From Actinomycetota bacterium (GTDB taxonomy: Bacteria > Actinomycetota > Actinomycetes > Propionibacteriales > Propionibacteriaceae), in assembly GCA_020161015.1 (NCBI GenBank), contig JAIUOT010000037.1:1-64000 (forward strand): a stretch of 64,000 bases of DNA. Reading direction: 5' to 3'. A model generated the notes under the pieces. The model did no database searches. It worked only from the letters and a program-made list of their open reading frames with translations, and was not told the DNA's origin. The position numbers and the translations under genes were made by a program. This document shows, one piece after another, positions 18,229 through 27,731 of the stretch. The first letter of the stretch is position 1. Each line of letters begins with the position of its first letter.

Positions 18229-21075
18229 GTGCTCGATTCCGAACACCCGAATACTGACCAGCCTGCCCTGGACGCTGTCGAGCAGGCACCCGCAGCCCCG
18301 CCGCGCCGCCGCCGCGCGGCCAGCCGTCCGGCCGGACCGCCCGCAGCCGTCGAGCCGGGCGCCGTCCCGGCGGCTCCTCCCGCGGAGCCCGCCGGCGCTG
18401 CGGCACCGACCCCCGAGCTGCCGGCGGAGCCGGTCGCTGCGGCGCCCACCCCTGAGCCGGTCGCCGAGGCACCCAAGCGCACCCGCCGCAGCCGGGCGAA
18501 GGCCGAGGCCCCCGCCGCGCTGCCGCTGGAGGAGGCCCCCGCCGCCGACGTGACGGATGAGCCCACCGAGGAGCCGGCGCCGCCGGCCGCCGAGCCGAGG
18601 ACGCCCGCCCGCCGCCGCCGCGCCACCCGCGCGACCGCGGCACCCGTGGAGGCCGCGGACGACGCCGACGTGGCCGCCAGCCTCGCCGAGCTCGCCCACC
18701 AGGAGCGCACCCGCACGCGCCGCCGGGTGAAGGCCGAGGCTTTCGGCCTGACCGAGGAGGCGACCCCCGACCAGGTGCTCGACTCGCTCGCGGCCGCGAT
18801 CGGCGGCCTGCTGAGCGAGGAGCCCGAGGCCGAGGAGGACGCGGAGGACGTCGAGGAGGTGGCCGAGGACGACGAGGACGAGGACGCCGCCGACCTGGCC
18901 GAGGACGAGGCCGGTGAGGGTGACGGGACGACCCCGCGCCGTCGCCGCCGCCGTCGTGGCGGGCGTCGCCGCCGCCGCGGGGCCGGTGAGGCCGCCGCGG
19001 ACCTCGAGGAGGAGGGCGAGGAGCCCGCGGCCGCCGAGTCCGCCGCAGGCACCGACGGCGACGCCGAGCCCGGCGAGGAGACCGCGACCGAGAGCGCGTC
19101 GCGTCGTCGTCGTCGTCGCCGCCGTCGCGGAGAGGACGCAGGGGACGGCGAGGAGGACGGCGTCGACGTGGTGGTCCGCGTCCGCGAGCCGCGCCGCCGC
19201 AGCACCGCCAGCGACGAGGTCACCGGTATCGAGGGCTCGACGCGCATGGAGGCCAAGAAGCAGCGCCGGCGCGAGGGCCGTGCCGCCGGTCGCCGCCGCA
19301 CCCCGATCCTGAGCGAGTCGGAGTTCCTCGCCCGCCGCGAGGCCGTCGAGCGCACCATGCTCATCCGGCAAGCGGACGACTACTCCCAGATCGCCGTGAT
19401 GGAGGACGGGGTTCTCGTCGAGCACTACGTCGACCGGGCCTCGGCCACGTCGATGATCGGCAACATCTACCTGGGCCGCGTGCAGAACGTCCTGCCCTCG
19501 ATGGAGGCGGCGTTCGTCGACATCGGACGCGGCCGCAACGCCGTCCTGTACGCCGGCGAGGTCGACTGGGAGTCGTTCGGGGTCACCGGGCAGGACAAGA
19601 AGGTCGAGCGGGTCTTCAAGTCCGGCCAGCAGGTGCTGGTGCAGGTGAGCAAGGACCCGGTCGGCGCCAAGGGCGCCCGCCTGACCTCGCACATCTCCAT
19701 CCCCGGCCGCTACATCGTGTACTCGCCGGGCGGCCACCTGTCCGGCATCTCGCGCAAGCTGCCCGAGGGGGAGCGCCGCCGGCTGAAGGGGATCCTCGAC
19801 GAGCTCATCGGGTCGGAGGCGTCCGTCATCGTCCGCACCGCGGCCGAGGGCGCCAGCGAGGAGGAGCTGGTCCGCGACGTCAACAGGCTCAAGGCGCAGT
19901 GGGAGGTTCTGGAGAAGAAGGTCAAGGCCGGCCAGGCTCCCCAGCAGCTCTACGCCGAGCCGGACCTCACCGTCCGGATCGTCCGCGACCTGTTCACCGA
20001 GGACTTCGGCACGCTGATCGTCGACGGCAACGGACAGGCCGACGACGCCTACGACACCGTCCTCGCCTACGTCGAGCATGTCGCGCCGCACCTCGGAGAG
20101 CGGCTGAAGCGCTGGGACCGCACGACGCAGGGCGACATCTTCGACGCGCACCGCGTCCACGAACAGGTGGCGAAGGCGCTCGAGCGCAAGGTGTTCCTGC
20201 CCTCGGGCGGCTCGCTGATCATCGACCGCACCGAGGCCATGACCGTCATCGACGTGAACACCGGCAAGTTCACCGGCACGTCCGGCAACCTCGAGGCGAC
20301 CGTCACGTCGAACAACCTGGAGGCCGCGGAGGAGATCGTCCGCCAGCTCCGGCTGCGCGATATCGGCGGCATCATCGTGATCGACTTCATCGACATGGTG
20401 CTGCCGGCCAACCGCGAGCTGCTGCTGCGCCGGCTGGTCGAGTGCCTCGGTCGTGACCGGACCCGCCACCAGGTGGCGGAGGTCACCTCGCTGGGCCTGG
20501 TGCAGATGACCCGCAAGAAGATCGGGACGGGGCTTGCCGAGGCGTTCACCGTCGCCTGCGAGACCTGCAAGGGCCGCGGGTACCACGTGCACGACGCCCC
20601 GGTGGCGTCCCAGGCACCGGCAGACGGCGGCGACCGGGACGGCGCCCGCCGCGGTGGCCGCTCCGGCGGCGGCCAGCAGGCCACCACCCGGCGCAGTTCC
20701 CGTGCGCGCAAGGAAGAGCCGGCCCGCCCGGCCGGACCGGCGCCGGAGATCCTGGCCATCCACGCCGCCTCCGAGCACGCGCACGGCGCGGACGACACGG
20801 CCGCTCCGGTCACGGAGGAGACGGCCGCGCCGGTCGAGGTCGCCGAGACGGTGACCACCGAAGCCGTGGTGGAGTCCGTCGAGGTCGTCGAGCCGGCGGT
20901 GGAGGCCACCGAGGCCGTGGCCGGGACGGCCGAGGTCGTCGACGTCGCCGCCGAGCCGGTGTCCGACGTCGAGCCGGAGGTCGTCCAGCCGGAGGTCGCC
21001 GATCCCGCTGAGCTGGGGGAGCCCGTCGCCGACCAGCCGGCGGACGCCCAGCCGGAGCCGGTCGCGGCCGAGTAG
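18229..21075 (+). CDS. rne: Ribonuclease E/G family protein
   Basis: 948-residue endoribonuclease that starts mRNA decay and processes rRNA. The first ~340 residues are low-complexity, alternating acidic (EAEEDAEDVEEVAEDDED) and arginine clusters (RRRRRRGGRRRRRG). The catalytic core follows: S1 domain around IYLGRVQNVLPSMEAAFVDI, DNase I-like domain with VIDVNTGKFTG and GIIVIDFIDM (metal-binding Asp), and a Zn-link Cys pair in CETCKGRGY. The tail from about 800 is again low-complexity Glu/Val/Ala. Disordered arms on both sides of the core are typical of actinobacterial RNase E and hold partner-binding sites. Confidence 0.95.
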   Translation: MLDSEHPNTDQPALDAVEQAPAAPPRRRRAASRPAGPPAAVEPGAVPAAPPAEPAGAAAPTPELPAEPVAAAPTPEPVAEAPKRTRRSRAKAEAPAALPLEEAPAADVTDEPTEEPAPPAAEPRTPARRRRATRATAAPVEAADDADVAASLAELAHQERTRTRRRVKAEAFGLTEEATPDQVLDSLAAAIGGLLSEEPEAEEDAEDVEEVAEDDEDEDAADLAEDEAGEGDGTTPRRRRRRRGGRRRRRGAGEAAADLEEEGEEPAAAESAAGTDGDAEPGEETATESASRRRRRRRRRGEDAGDGEEDGVDVVVRVREPRRRSTASDEVTGIEGSTRMEAKKQRRREGRAAGRRRTPILSESEFLARREAVERTMLIRQADDYSQIAVMEDGVLVEHYVDRASATSMIGNIYLGRVQNVLPSMEAAFVDIGRGRNAVLYAGEVDWESFGVTGQDKKVERVFKSGQQVLVQVSKDPVGAKGARLTSHISIPGRYIVYSPGGHLSGISRKLPEGERRRLKGILDELIGSEASVIVRTAAEGASEEELVRDVNRLKAQWEVLEKKVKAGQAPQQLYAEPDLTVRIVRDLFTEDFGTLIVDGNGQADDAYDTVLAYVEHVAPHLGERLKRWDRTTQGDIFDAHRVHEQVAKALERKVFLPSGGSLIIDRTEAMTVIDVNTGKFTGTSGNLEATVTSNNLEAAEEIVRQLRLRDIGGIIVIDFIDMVLPANRELLLRRLVECLGRDRTRHQVAEVTSLGLVQMTRKKIGTGLAEAFTVACETCKGRGYHVHDAPVASQAPADGGDRDGARRGGRSGGGQQATTRRSSRARKEEPARPAGPAPEILAIHAASEHAHGADDTAAPVTEETAAPVEVAETVTTEAVVESVEVVEPAVEATEAVAGTAEVVDVAAEPVSDVEPEVVQPEVADPAELGEPVADQPADAQPEPVAAE

Positions 21076-21083
21076 CAGACGAA

Positions 21084-21114
21084 GGGCGCCGGCCGGTCCT
21101 CCGGCCCGGCGTCC
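21084..21114. terminator. Hairpin between convergent rne and nadE
   Basis: GGGCGCCGGCCGG pairs with CCGGCCCGGCGTCC around a tiny loop, with one bulge. It sits in the 57-nt gap between converging genes. There is no T-tract, as is common in high-GC genomes. Could stop transcription from both sides. Confidence 0.5.
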
Positions 21115-21132
21115 ACCCGTCGGGGTGCCCCG

Positions 21133-23172
21133 TCAGCCCTGGGGCACGTTCTCCAGCTCGGCCAGCCAGAGTGCCGCGGAGGTGTCGGACGGCGCGCGCC
21201 AGTCGCCGCGCGGCGACAGCGAGCCGCCTCGCACCACCTTCGGCCCGTTGGGCAGCGCCGAGCGCTTGAACTGGGCGAAGCCGAAGAACCGGGAGCAGAA
21301 CACGCCCAGCCACTTCCTGATCGTTCCGAGGTCGTAGGCCGTCCGCTCGTCGTGGGGGAAGCCCTCCGGCCAGGCGCCGGCATCGGCATCACGCCAGGCG
21401 TGCCAGGCGAGGAACGCGATCTTGGACGGCTTCATGCCGTGCCGCAGCACGTGGAACAGGGTGAAGTCCTGCAGCGAGTAGGGCCCGATCTTCGCCTGCG
21501 TCGACTGCGGCGTCTCGCCCTCGCCGACCGGCACGAGCTCCGGCGTGATCTCGGTGTCCAGGATCGCCTGGAGCGTGGTCGAGACGGCGTCGGAGAACTG
21601 GCCGGAGCTGATCACCCAGCGGATCAGGTGCTGCATGAGCGTCTTGGGCACCCCGCCGTTCACGTTGTAGTGCGACATCTGGTCCCCGACACCGTACGTG
21701 CACCAGCCGAGCGCCAGTTCGGACAGGTCGCCGGTGCCGAGCACGATGCCGCCGCGCTGGTTGGCGAGGCGGAAGAGGTAGTCGGTGCGCAGGCCGGCCT
21801 GCACGTTCTCGAACGTGACGTCGTACACCGGCTCGCCGTCGGCGAACGGGTGGTCGAGCCGGTCGAGCATCAGCCGGGCCGTGTCGGTGATGTCGAGTTC
21901 CGCGAACGTCACGCCCAGCGCCTGCGCGAGGGCGGTCGCGTTGCCCTTGGTGTGCGCGGACGTGGCGAAGCCCGGCATGGTGAACGCCAGGATGTCGGTG
22001 CGCGGACGGCCCAGCCGGTCCATCGCCCGCGCGGCCACGATCAGGGCGTGCGTGGAGTCGAGGCCGCCGGAGAGGCCGATCACGATCTTCGGCTGGCCGA
22101 TCGCCCGGAGTCGCTGCTCGAGGCCGCTGACCTGGATGTTGTAGGCCTCGTAGCAGTCCTGCGCGAGGCGGGCGGGGTCGGCGGGGACGAACGGGAAGCG
22201 CGCCAGCGGCCGGCGCAGCCCGAGGTCGCCGGACGGCGGCTCCAGGTCGAAGGTCACCGTCCGGTACTCGCCCACCCGCTCGGCGTGGGTGCGGCGGTTG
22301 TCGTCGAAGGTTCCCTGGCGCAGGCGGTCCTGGACCAGGGTGCCGAGGTCGAGGTCGGCGATGCTCGCCCGCGGGCCCTCGGGGAAGCGCTCCGACTCGG
22401 CCAGCAGCGTCCCCGCCTCGTAGACCATCGTCTGGCCGTCCCAGGACAGGTCGGTGGACGACTCGCCCTCCCCGGCGGCGCTGAACACGTAGCCGGCGAG
22501 CAGCCGCGACGAGCCGGAGAGGCACAGCACCTTGCGCTCCTCCGCCTTCGCCACCGTGATCGGGCTGCCGGACAGGTTCGCGATGACCGTGGCGCCGGCG
22601 AGCGCAGCCTCCGCGCTGGCCGGGATCGGCACCCACATGTCCTCGCAGATCTCCACGTTCAGCACGAAGCCCGGCAGGTCGTCCGCGGCGAAGAGGAGGT
22701 CCGCGCCGAACGGCACGTCCTGGCCGGCCACCCGGATCTCGCCGGTCACGTCGTCGCCGGGGCCGATCTGGCGACGCTCGTAGAACTCCCGGTAGGTCGG
22801 CAGGTAGGACTTGGGGACGACGCCGAGCACGCGCCCGCGGTGGATCACCACCGCGCAGTTGTAGATGCGGTTGAGGCTGACCAGCGGGGCCCCGACCGCG
22901 ATCACGCAGCCGACCGAGGCGGTCTGCGGCACCAGCCAGGCCAGCGCGTCCTGGACGGCGTCGAGCACGGTGTCCTGCATCAGCAGGTCCTCGATCGAGT
23001 ACCCGCTGAGCGTGAGTTCCGGGAACACCGCGAGGCACGCCCCGGCGTCCGCGCACTCGCGCGCCTGGGCGAGCACCGCCTCGGCGTTCGCCTGCGGCTG
23101 CACCATGCGGATCGGCAGCGTGCAGGCGGCGACCCGCGCGAACCCGTGGGCGTAGAGGTTGAAGAAGTCCAT
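21133..23172 (-). CDS. nadE: Glutamine-dependent NAD+ synthetase
   Basis: 679 residues, the two-domain actinobacterial type. The N-terminal nitrilase-like glutaminase domain shows the triad: Glu in [10 protein letters not shown], Lys in [10 protein letters not shown], Cys in [10 protein letters not shown]. The C-terminal NAD synthetase domain has the ATP-pyrophosphatase loop [16 protein letters not shown]. It converts nicotinate adenine dinucleotide to NAD+ using ammonia channelled from glutamine. AGGAG lies just upstream of the ATG at 23172. nadD is in the same window at 33.5 kb. Confidence 0.97.
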   Translation of the reverse strand: MDFFNLYAHGFARVAACTLPIRMVQPQANAEAVLAQARECADAGACLAVFPELTLSGYSIEDLLMQDTVLDAVQDALAWLVPQTASVGCVIAVGAPLVSLNRIYNCAVVIHRGRVLGVVPKSYLPTYREFYERRQIGPGDDVTGEIRVAGQDVPFGADLLFAADDLPGFVLNVEICEDMWVPIPASAEAALAGATVIANLSGSPITVAKAEERKVLCLSGSSRLLAGYVFSAAGEGESSTDLSWDGQTMVYEAGTLLAESERFPEGPRASIADLDLGTLVQDRLRQGTFDDNRRTHAERVGEYRTVTFDLEPPSGDLGLRRPLARFPFVPADPARLAQDCYEAYNIQVSGLEQRLRAIGQPKIVIGLSGGLDSTHALIVAARAMDRLGRPRTDILAFTMPGFATSAHTKGNATALAQALGVTFAELDITDTARLMLDRLDHPFADGEPVYDVTFENVQAGLRTDYLFRLANQRGGIVLGTGDLSELALGWCTYGVGDQMSHYNVNGGVPKTLMQHLIRWVISSGQFSDAVSTTLQAILDTEITPELVPVGEGETPQSTQAKIGPYSLQDFTLFHVLRHGMKPSKIAFLAWHAWRDADAGAWPEGFPHDERTAYDLGTIRKWLGVFCSRFFGFAQFKRSALPNGPKVVRGGSLSPRGDWRAPSDTSAALWLAELENVPQG

Positions 23173-23242
23173 GACAGCGCTCCTGGCTCCGGTGTGGCCT
23201 CAGCATGCCACGGCTGGGCGGTCGATCGACGAGACTGTACCC

Positions 23243-23923
23243 ATGAGCGAGGTGCTGCGCGGGGAGACGCCGGACGGGCCCGGCGAGCTCGTGCTCGACG
23301 AGGCGGCCACGCCGACGGCCGCGGTGGTGCTCGGACACGGTGCCGGGGGCAGCGAGGACGCCTGGGACCTCGCCCTCCTCGCGCGGGAACTGCCCGCGGC
23401 GGGCATCAGCGTCGCCCGGTACCGGCAGCCGTGGCTGGTCGCGGGGCGGAAGGTCGCCGGGCCGCCGGCCTCCCTCGATCGCGCCTGGGTGCCGGCCGTC
23501 TCCGTCCTGCGTGAGCGATGGTCGGGCACGCCGCTGTTCGTCGGCGGGCGCAGCGCGGGTGCCCGGTGCGCCTGCCGCTGCCTCGACGCGGCGGACGCGG
23601 GTCTCGTCCTGCTGTCCTTCCCGCTGCACCCCCCGGGCAAGCCGCACAAGAGCCGCGTGGCCGAACTGGCCGCGACGACCCGCCCCGTCCTCGTCCTCCA
23701 GGGCGCCGGTGACCCGTTCGGGACGCCGGCCGACGTGGCGCGGGCGCTCGCCGACGCCGGCTACGCGGGCGAGCGCATCGTCGGCGTGCCCGGGGCCACC
23801 CACTCCCTCGCCCCGGCGAAGAGCCTGCCGGCCCCGGCGGTGGCCGAGCGCGAACAGCTCCTGGTCGGTGCGGTGGTCACCTTCATCGCCGACGTGCTGG
23901 AGCCGGTGCCCTCCGCCGAGTAG
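23243..23923 (+). CDS. Alpha/beta-hydrolase, Tex30/KANL3-like
   Basis: 226 residues. Elements are VVLGHGAGGSEDAWD (oxyanion region), the nucleophile elbow GGRSAGARCA (GxSxG with Ser), VLVLQGAGDPFG with the acid, and VPGATHSLAP with the catalytic His. This is the dienelactone-hydrolase-like group often labelled alpha/beta family hydrolase. The ATG at 23243 is chosen because the upstream 28 residues are not part of the fold. Divergent from nadE. Substrate unknown. Confidence 0.82.
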   Translation: MSEVLRGETPDGPGELVLDEAATPTAAVVLGHGAGGSEDAWDLALLARELPAAGISVARYRQPWLVAGRKVAGPPASLDRAWVPAVSVLRERWSGTPLFVGGRSAGARCACRCLDAADAGLVLLSFPLHPPGKPHKSRVAELAATTRPVLVLQGAGDPFGTPADVARALADAGYAGERIVGVPGATHSLAPAKSLPAPAVAEREQLLVGAVVTFIADVLEPVPSAE

Positions 23924-23962
23924 CCGGAGGCTGTCGCACTCCGAGGGCGATCGGCGGCCCGC

Positions 23963-23997
23963 CCGCCCGGATCGACCCGCACCACGACACCGGGCGG
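23963..23997. terminator. Possible terminator hairpin between convergent genes
   Basis: CCGCCCGG and CCGGGCGG form an 8-bp stem with a 19-nt loop between the hydrolase and the methyltransferase gene. No T-tract. Confidence 0.3.
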
Positions 23998-24007
23998 CCG
24001 GATCGCG

Positions 24008-24535
24008 TCACGCCGGCGGCGCCGCTGACGGGCGGCCGGCGGCCTCCCGTGCCAGCAACGATCGCTTGACGTCGACGCCCCAGGCGAACCCTCCGAGGCT
24101 GCCGTCGCCGCGCAGCACCCGGTGGCACGGCACGAACAGCGCCGGCGCGTTGCTCGCGCAGATGCTCGCCGCCGCCCGGACGGCCTTCGCGTTGCCGAGG
24201 GCCGCCGCGAACTCCGCGTAGCTCAGCGGCGCTCCCGGCGGGATCCGTCGCAGTCGGTCCCAGCCGCTGCGGCGCCACGGGCTGCCCGCCTGCCGGACGG
24301 GAACGGCGTCCAGCGCCGCGGGGTCGCCGGCGTAGTAGGCGCGCACGGCGGCCACCGGCCCGGCGACCTCGGCGTGATCGGAGGGCACGATCGCCACGTC
24401 GGTGGGGCGCTCGCCGGGAGGCAGGCGGGCGAGGATCGACCCGGTGTCGTCGGTCCAGCCGGACGCCAGGACGACGCCGTCGTCGGCCAGCAGGGTGAAG
24501 GGGCCGTCCGGGGTGTCGAGGGTGGTCAGCTTCAC
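24008..24535 (-). CDS. ogt: Methylated-DNA--protein-cysteine methyltransferase
   Basis: 175 residues. It removes O6-alkyl groups from guanine in a suicide reaction on the Cys of FVPCHRVL. The helix [18 protein letters not shown] and the [15 protein letters not shown] tail are family features. AAGGA lies 6 nt before the GTG at 24535, and the start overlaps the stop of the upstream AlkA gene (GTGA), so the methyltransferase and the glycosylase are made together as one alkylation-repair unit. Confidence 0.93.
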   Translation of the reverse strand: MKLTTLDTPDGPFTLLADDGVVLASGWTDDTGSILARLPPGERPTDVAIVPSDHAEVAGPVAAVRAYYAGDPAALDAVPVRQAGSPWRRSGWDRLRRIPPGAPLSYAEFAAALGNAKAVRAAASICASNAPALFVPCHRVLRGDGSLGGFAWGVDVKRSLLAREAAGRPSAAPPA

Positions 24536-26013
24536 GGTGAATTCCTTCCGGTCGATGCCCGCCACAGGTGGAGGCCGGCGTAGGAGCGCCACGGGGCGAC
24601 GGTCGTCCCCCAGGCGGCGAGTTCGCGGGGGCCCTCGGGCAGCCCGAGGCGCCGGGCCCCTGCCCGGAGCGCGACGTCCCCGGTGAGCAGCAGGTCCGGA
24701 TGGCCCAGCACCCGCATGGCCACGTAGTCGGCGGTCCAGGCGCCGATGCCACGCTCGGCGACCAGCCTCGCGCGCTGGTCGGCGGGGTCGTCCCCGATGC
24801 CGAGCTCGAGCTCCCCGGACGCCAGCCGGCGGCAGACGCCGACGATCGCGTCGATCCGGGCGCGCGGACCGGTGAGCACCTGCGGGCCGTGCTCCGCGAT
24901 GGCGGCGGGGGAGGGGAACAGGGTGGTGAGCGCCCCGGACGGCTCCGCGACCGGGCTGCCGAGGGCCGTGGCGAGGCGACTGAGGTGCGTGCGGGCGGCG
25001 GCCACCGACACCTGCTGGCCGACGAGCGCACGGATCAGCAGCTCGTGGGCGTCGACGGCCCCCGGCAGCCGGATTCCCGGTGTGGCACGCACGGACGGCG
25101 CCAGCGCACCGTCCCGGCGCAGGGCGTCGTCGATGCCGACCGGATCCGCGTCCGCGTCGAACAGGCGCCGCACGCGCGCGACGAGCGGACCCAGGTCGGA
25201 CAGCGCCGCCAGCCGGGCGTCCAGGAGCAGTCGCGCCCCGTCCCAGCGCACGGAGAAGTCCGCCGGGCCGGCCGGCAGCAGCAGCGTCCGGGAGTAGTGG
25301 TCGGGGCCGGCCAGCTCGACCCCCGGCACCGCGCGGGCGGCCAGCCAGGCGAACACCCCGGCGGCGTCGAATGGAAGCCGGACGGGCAGCGCGAGCGCGA
25401 CCCGCGTCCCCGGCGCCGGAGAGCCCGCCGACGTGGCGGGCGAGGTGGCCCGCCGGCCGGGACGCGTGGCGCGCACCTGCGACGGCGTCCGGTCGTAGAG
25501 CGCCGTGATGGTGTCGTTGAACTGGCGGATGCTGCCGAAACCGGCAGCGAAGGCGATGTCGCTCACCGGGAGGTCGGTGGCCACCAGCAGCTGCCGGGCC
25601 GTCTGCGCCCGGTGCGCGCGCGCCAGGGCCAGCGGGGACGCGCCGAGCTCTGCGCCGAGCAGCCGGTTGAGGTGACGCGCGGTGTAGCCGAGCCGTGACG
25701 CGAGTCCCCCGACCCCCTCCCGCTCGACGACACCGTCGGCGATGAGGCGCATCGCCCGGGCGGCCACGTCGGAGCGGGTGTTCCACTCCGGTGAGCCCGG
25801 GACGGCGTCCGGCAGGCAGCGCTTGCACGCCCGGTAGCCCGCCTCGTGCGCCGCGGCGCCGGTGGGGAAGAACTCGACGTTGCGTGCCAGGGGAGTGCGC
25901 GCCGGGCAGGACGGGCGGCAGTAGATGCCGGTCGTGCGCACGGCCAGGACGAACGCGCCGTCGAAGCGGGCGTCGCGGGTGGCGACCGCCCGGTACCGTT
26001 GCGCGAAGTCCAT
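24532..26013 (-). CDS. Ada metal-binding/AraC/AlkA fusion (3-methyladenine glycosylase with regulator)
   Basis: About 493 residues in three parts. Residues ~1-75 form an Ada-type zinc domain with CRPSCP and CKRC, whose first Cys can accept methyl groups from DNA phosphotriesters. Residues ~80-185 form an AraC-type helix-turn-helix ([20 protein letters not shown]). The rest is AlkA: N-terminal domain, then helix-hairpin-helix/GPD with [19 protein letters not shown] and [18 protein letters not shown], including the catalytic Asp. It should both sense methylation and excise alkylated bases. The start at 26013 (MDFAQRYRA) fits the family; 26025 is an alternative. Confidence 0.9.
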   Translation of the reverse strand: MDFAQRYRAVATRDARFDGAFVLAVRTTGIYCRPSCPARTPLARNVEFFPTGAAAHEAGYRACKRCLPDAVPGSPEWNTRSDVAARAMRLIADGVVEREGVGGLASRLGYTARHLNRLLGAELGASPLALARAHRAQTARQLLVATDLPVSDIAFAAGFGSIRQFNDTITALYDRTPSQVRATRPGRRATSPATSAGSPAPGTRVALALPVRLPFDAAGVFAWLAARAVPGVELAGPDHYSRTLLLPAGPADFSVRWDGARLLLDARLAALSDLGPLVARVRRLFDADADPVGIDDALRRDGALAPSVRATPGIRLPGAVDAHELLIRALVGQQVSVAAARTHLSRLATALGSPVAEPSGALTTLFPSPAAIAEHGPQVLTGPRARIDAIVGVCRRLASGELELGIGDDPADQRARLVAERGIGAWTADYVAMRVLGHPDLLLTGDVALRAGARRLGLPEGPRELAAWGTTVAPWRSYAGLHLWRASTGRNSP

Positions 26014-26199
26014 GCCGTTCAGCATGGCATGCCGCCCGACCGACAACTAGCGGAAATCGGACGTGGCCGTCCTGCATCCGGAAAGGCCGGGAAGCGGCAG
26101 CCCCGGGTGCCGCAGGCACGGCCCTGGGTGCGGTGGCCTGCCCAGATGCGCCCGCGACCGGCAGAATGAGCACCGCCCACATCGCAACCAGGGGGAAGA

Positions 26200-26835
26200 G
26201 TGGACCAGGACGTCAGGGAAGCTGCGCGCCATGCGACCGCTGTCCGCGTCGGCCGGGACCTCGCTTCCGAGGAGGACCTGGCGACCCTCCTCGGGATTGC
26301 GGAGCACGGGCTGGGTGAGCTCTTCGACGGGGAGTGCACGATCCAGGTCGGAGTTCGGGTCGATCCACCGGTGGGTGAGGTCCCCGAGTGGATCCCGTCG
26401 GAGGGGCTGCGCGACGAGGTGGCCTCGGGCCTGGCCAGCACGCCGACGCCCGACGTCTGGCACGAGCGTCCGGGCATCCTGCTCGTACCCCACAGCGCCA
26501 GCGGGGTGTGTCGTGCCTGGGTGCAGTTCCCCGTCCCCCGTCGGGTCAGCGTCGAGGAACTGATCATCGGCGACCTGTTCGCGCAGGCCTTCGCCATCGC
26601 GGTGGACCGGCTGGCCAGCGAGGATTCGGCGGCCCGGCGTGAGGCGCAGCTGCGGGACGCGGTCGAGGCGCACAGGATCATCGGGCAGGCCACCGGAATC
26701 CTCATGGAACGTCACCGGCTCACCGCTGCACTGGCTTTCGACCGGTTGAGGACGGCGAGCCAGAACCGGAACATCAAGGTCAGGGAGATCGCTGGACGCA
26801 TGGTCGACACCGGCCTGGAACCTGATCAGGCGTGA
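26200..26835 (+). CDS. GAF-ANTAR regulator
   Basis: 211 residues. A GAF-like sensor domain spans about 20-140, followed by an ANTAR domain at about 148-205 ([27 protein letters not shown]). ANTAR domains bind paired hexaloop RNA hairpins and prevent transcription termination. The C-terminal 120 residues are strikingly similar to the end of the hybrid kinase at 43.4-46.5 kb, in my hand alignment 78 of 122 positions identical with no gaps. The GTG at 26200 has a G-rich GGGGGAAGA Shine-Dalgarno. Signal and RNA targets are unknown. Confidence 0.88.
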   Translation: MDQDVREAARHATAVRVGRDLASEEDLATLLGIAEHGLGELFDGECTIQVGVRVDPPVGEVPEWIPSEGLRDEVASGLASTPTPDVWHERPGILLVPHSASGVCRAWVQFPVPRRVSVEELIIGDLFAQAFAIAVDRLASEDSAARREAQLRDAVEAHRIIGQATGILMERHRLTAALAFDRLRTASQNRNIKVREIAGRMVDTGLEPDQA

Positions 26836-26876
26836 GGACCGCGCGGCCGGCGGCCGGGTGCTGCCCGCCGCCCGGT

Positions 26877-26906
26877 TTGACCCCTCAGCCCGAGGGCCCG
26901 TATTCT
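26877..26906 (+). promoter_or_regulatory. Promoter of rplU-rpmA
   Basis: TTGACC (26877-26882), an 18-nt spacer, TATTCT (26901-26906). A good housekeeping-type match that predicts a start near 26913 and a leader of about 110 nt. Confidence 0.65.
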
Positions 26907-26912
26907 TGACCC

Positions 26913-27025
26913 TCGGTGCTCACTGTGCGGCTTTGCGTCGCCGGGAGCATGACCCAAAGCGCAGGACACCCGCGAAGTCGGGGTGAGCGCGCTTGTCGGA
27001 AAGAGCTTAGGGAAGTAGGTCGGGC
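26913..27025 (+). promoter_or_regulatory. Structured 5' leader of rplU
   Basis: About 110 nt between the predicted start site and rplU. Visible stems: GCTTTG (26930-26935) with CAAAGC (26955-26960), and CACCC with GGGTG about 10 nt later. Such leaders before ribosomal protein operons commonly mediate autogenous control; that is an inference here. Confidence 0.35.
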
Positions 27026-27334
27026 GTGTACGCGATCGTGCGCAGTGGTGGCCGCCAGCACAAGGTTGCTGTGGGCGACATCGTGGAGATCGACAAGGTC
27101 GAGGCGAAGGCCGGCGACAGCGTTTCGCTGACCCCGCTGCTTCTCGTCGACGGCGACAAGATCACCGCGGATGCGAAGAAGCTCGGCAAGGCGAGTGTCA
27201 CCGCAGAGGTGATCGCCGAGACCAAGGGTCCGAAGATCCGGATCATCAAGTTCAAGAACAAGACCGGCTACAAGAAGCGCCAGGGTCACCGCCAGCGGTA
27301 CACCCAGGTCAAGGTCACCGGGATCGAGAGCTGA
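27026..27334 (+). CDS. rplU: 50S ribosomal protein L21
   Basis: 102 residues. N-terminal [20 protein letters not shown] and the C-terminal [20 protein letters not shown] are diagnostic of bL21. It starts with GTG at 27026 and is followed 10 nt later by rpmA, the near-universal gene pair. Confidence 0.98.
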   Translation: MYAIVRSGGRQHKVAVGDIVEIDKVEAKAGDSVSLTPLLLVDGDKITADAKKLGKASVTAEVIAETKGPKIRIIKFKNKTGYKKRQGHRQRYTQVKVTGIES

Positions 27335-27344
27335 GGCTACTGAC

Positions 27345-27605
27345 ATGGCACACAAGAAGGGCGCATCGTCCTCCCGCAACGGTCGCGACTCCAACGCGCA
27401 GCGGCTCGGCGTCAAGCGGTTCGGTGGCGAGCAGGTGAACGCCGGCGAGATCATCGTCCGCCAGCGCGGCACCCACTTCCACCCGGGTGAGGGCGTGGGT
27501 CGCGGTGGCGACGACACCCTGTTCGCCCTCCGTCCCGGCAAGGTCGAGTTCGGCACCCGTCGCGGACGTCGCGTGGTGAACATCGCGATCGAGGACGCCG
27601 AGTAG
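27345..27605 (+). CDS. rpmA: 50S ribosomal protein L27
   Basis: 86 residues. [20 protein letters not shown], then [20 protein letters not shown], is a full match to bL27. There is no N-terminal extension of the type cleaved in Firmicutes. Last gene of the rplU operon, ended by the hairpin at 27624. Confidence 0.98.
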   Translation: MAHKKGASSSRNGRDSNAQRLGVKRFGGEQVNAGEIIVRQRGTHFHPGEGVGRGGDDTLFALRPGKVEFGTRRGRRVVNIAIEDAE

Positions 27606-27623
27606 GCGAACCCACAGCACGGC

Positions 27624-27652
27624 AAGAGGCGGTCCCACCGGGGCCGCCTCTT
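27624..27652 (+). terminator. Terminator after rpmA
   Basis: Perfect 9-bp stem, AAGAGGCGG with CCGCCTCTT, around an 11-nt loop. It starts 19 nt after the rpmA stop. Only a weak T-rich tail follows. Confidence 0.7.
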
Positions 27653-27718
27653 CTGCGTTCCCGAACGGTCCTGCCCGTGCCGGTCGGCGGACGCCCCGGG
27701 TGCCGACGGGCCGGCGGT

Positions 27719-27724
27719 TATGCT
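27719..27724 (+). promoter_or_regulatory. -10 box of the LppM-like gene
   Basis: TATGCT, 7 nt before the ATG at 27732. It argues for that ATG, not 27720, as the start and for a leaderless mRNA. Confidence 0.5.
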
Positions 27725-27731
27725 CGGCGAC

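Noticed and set aside
18500..19200. Repeat-like region in the start of rne
   Set aside because: The apparent DNA repetition comes from Arg and Glu codon runs in a disordered protein region, not from a true repeat array.
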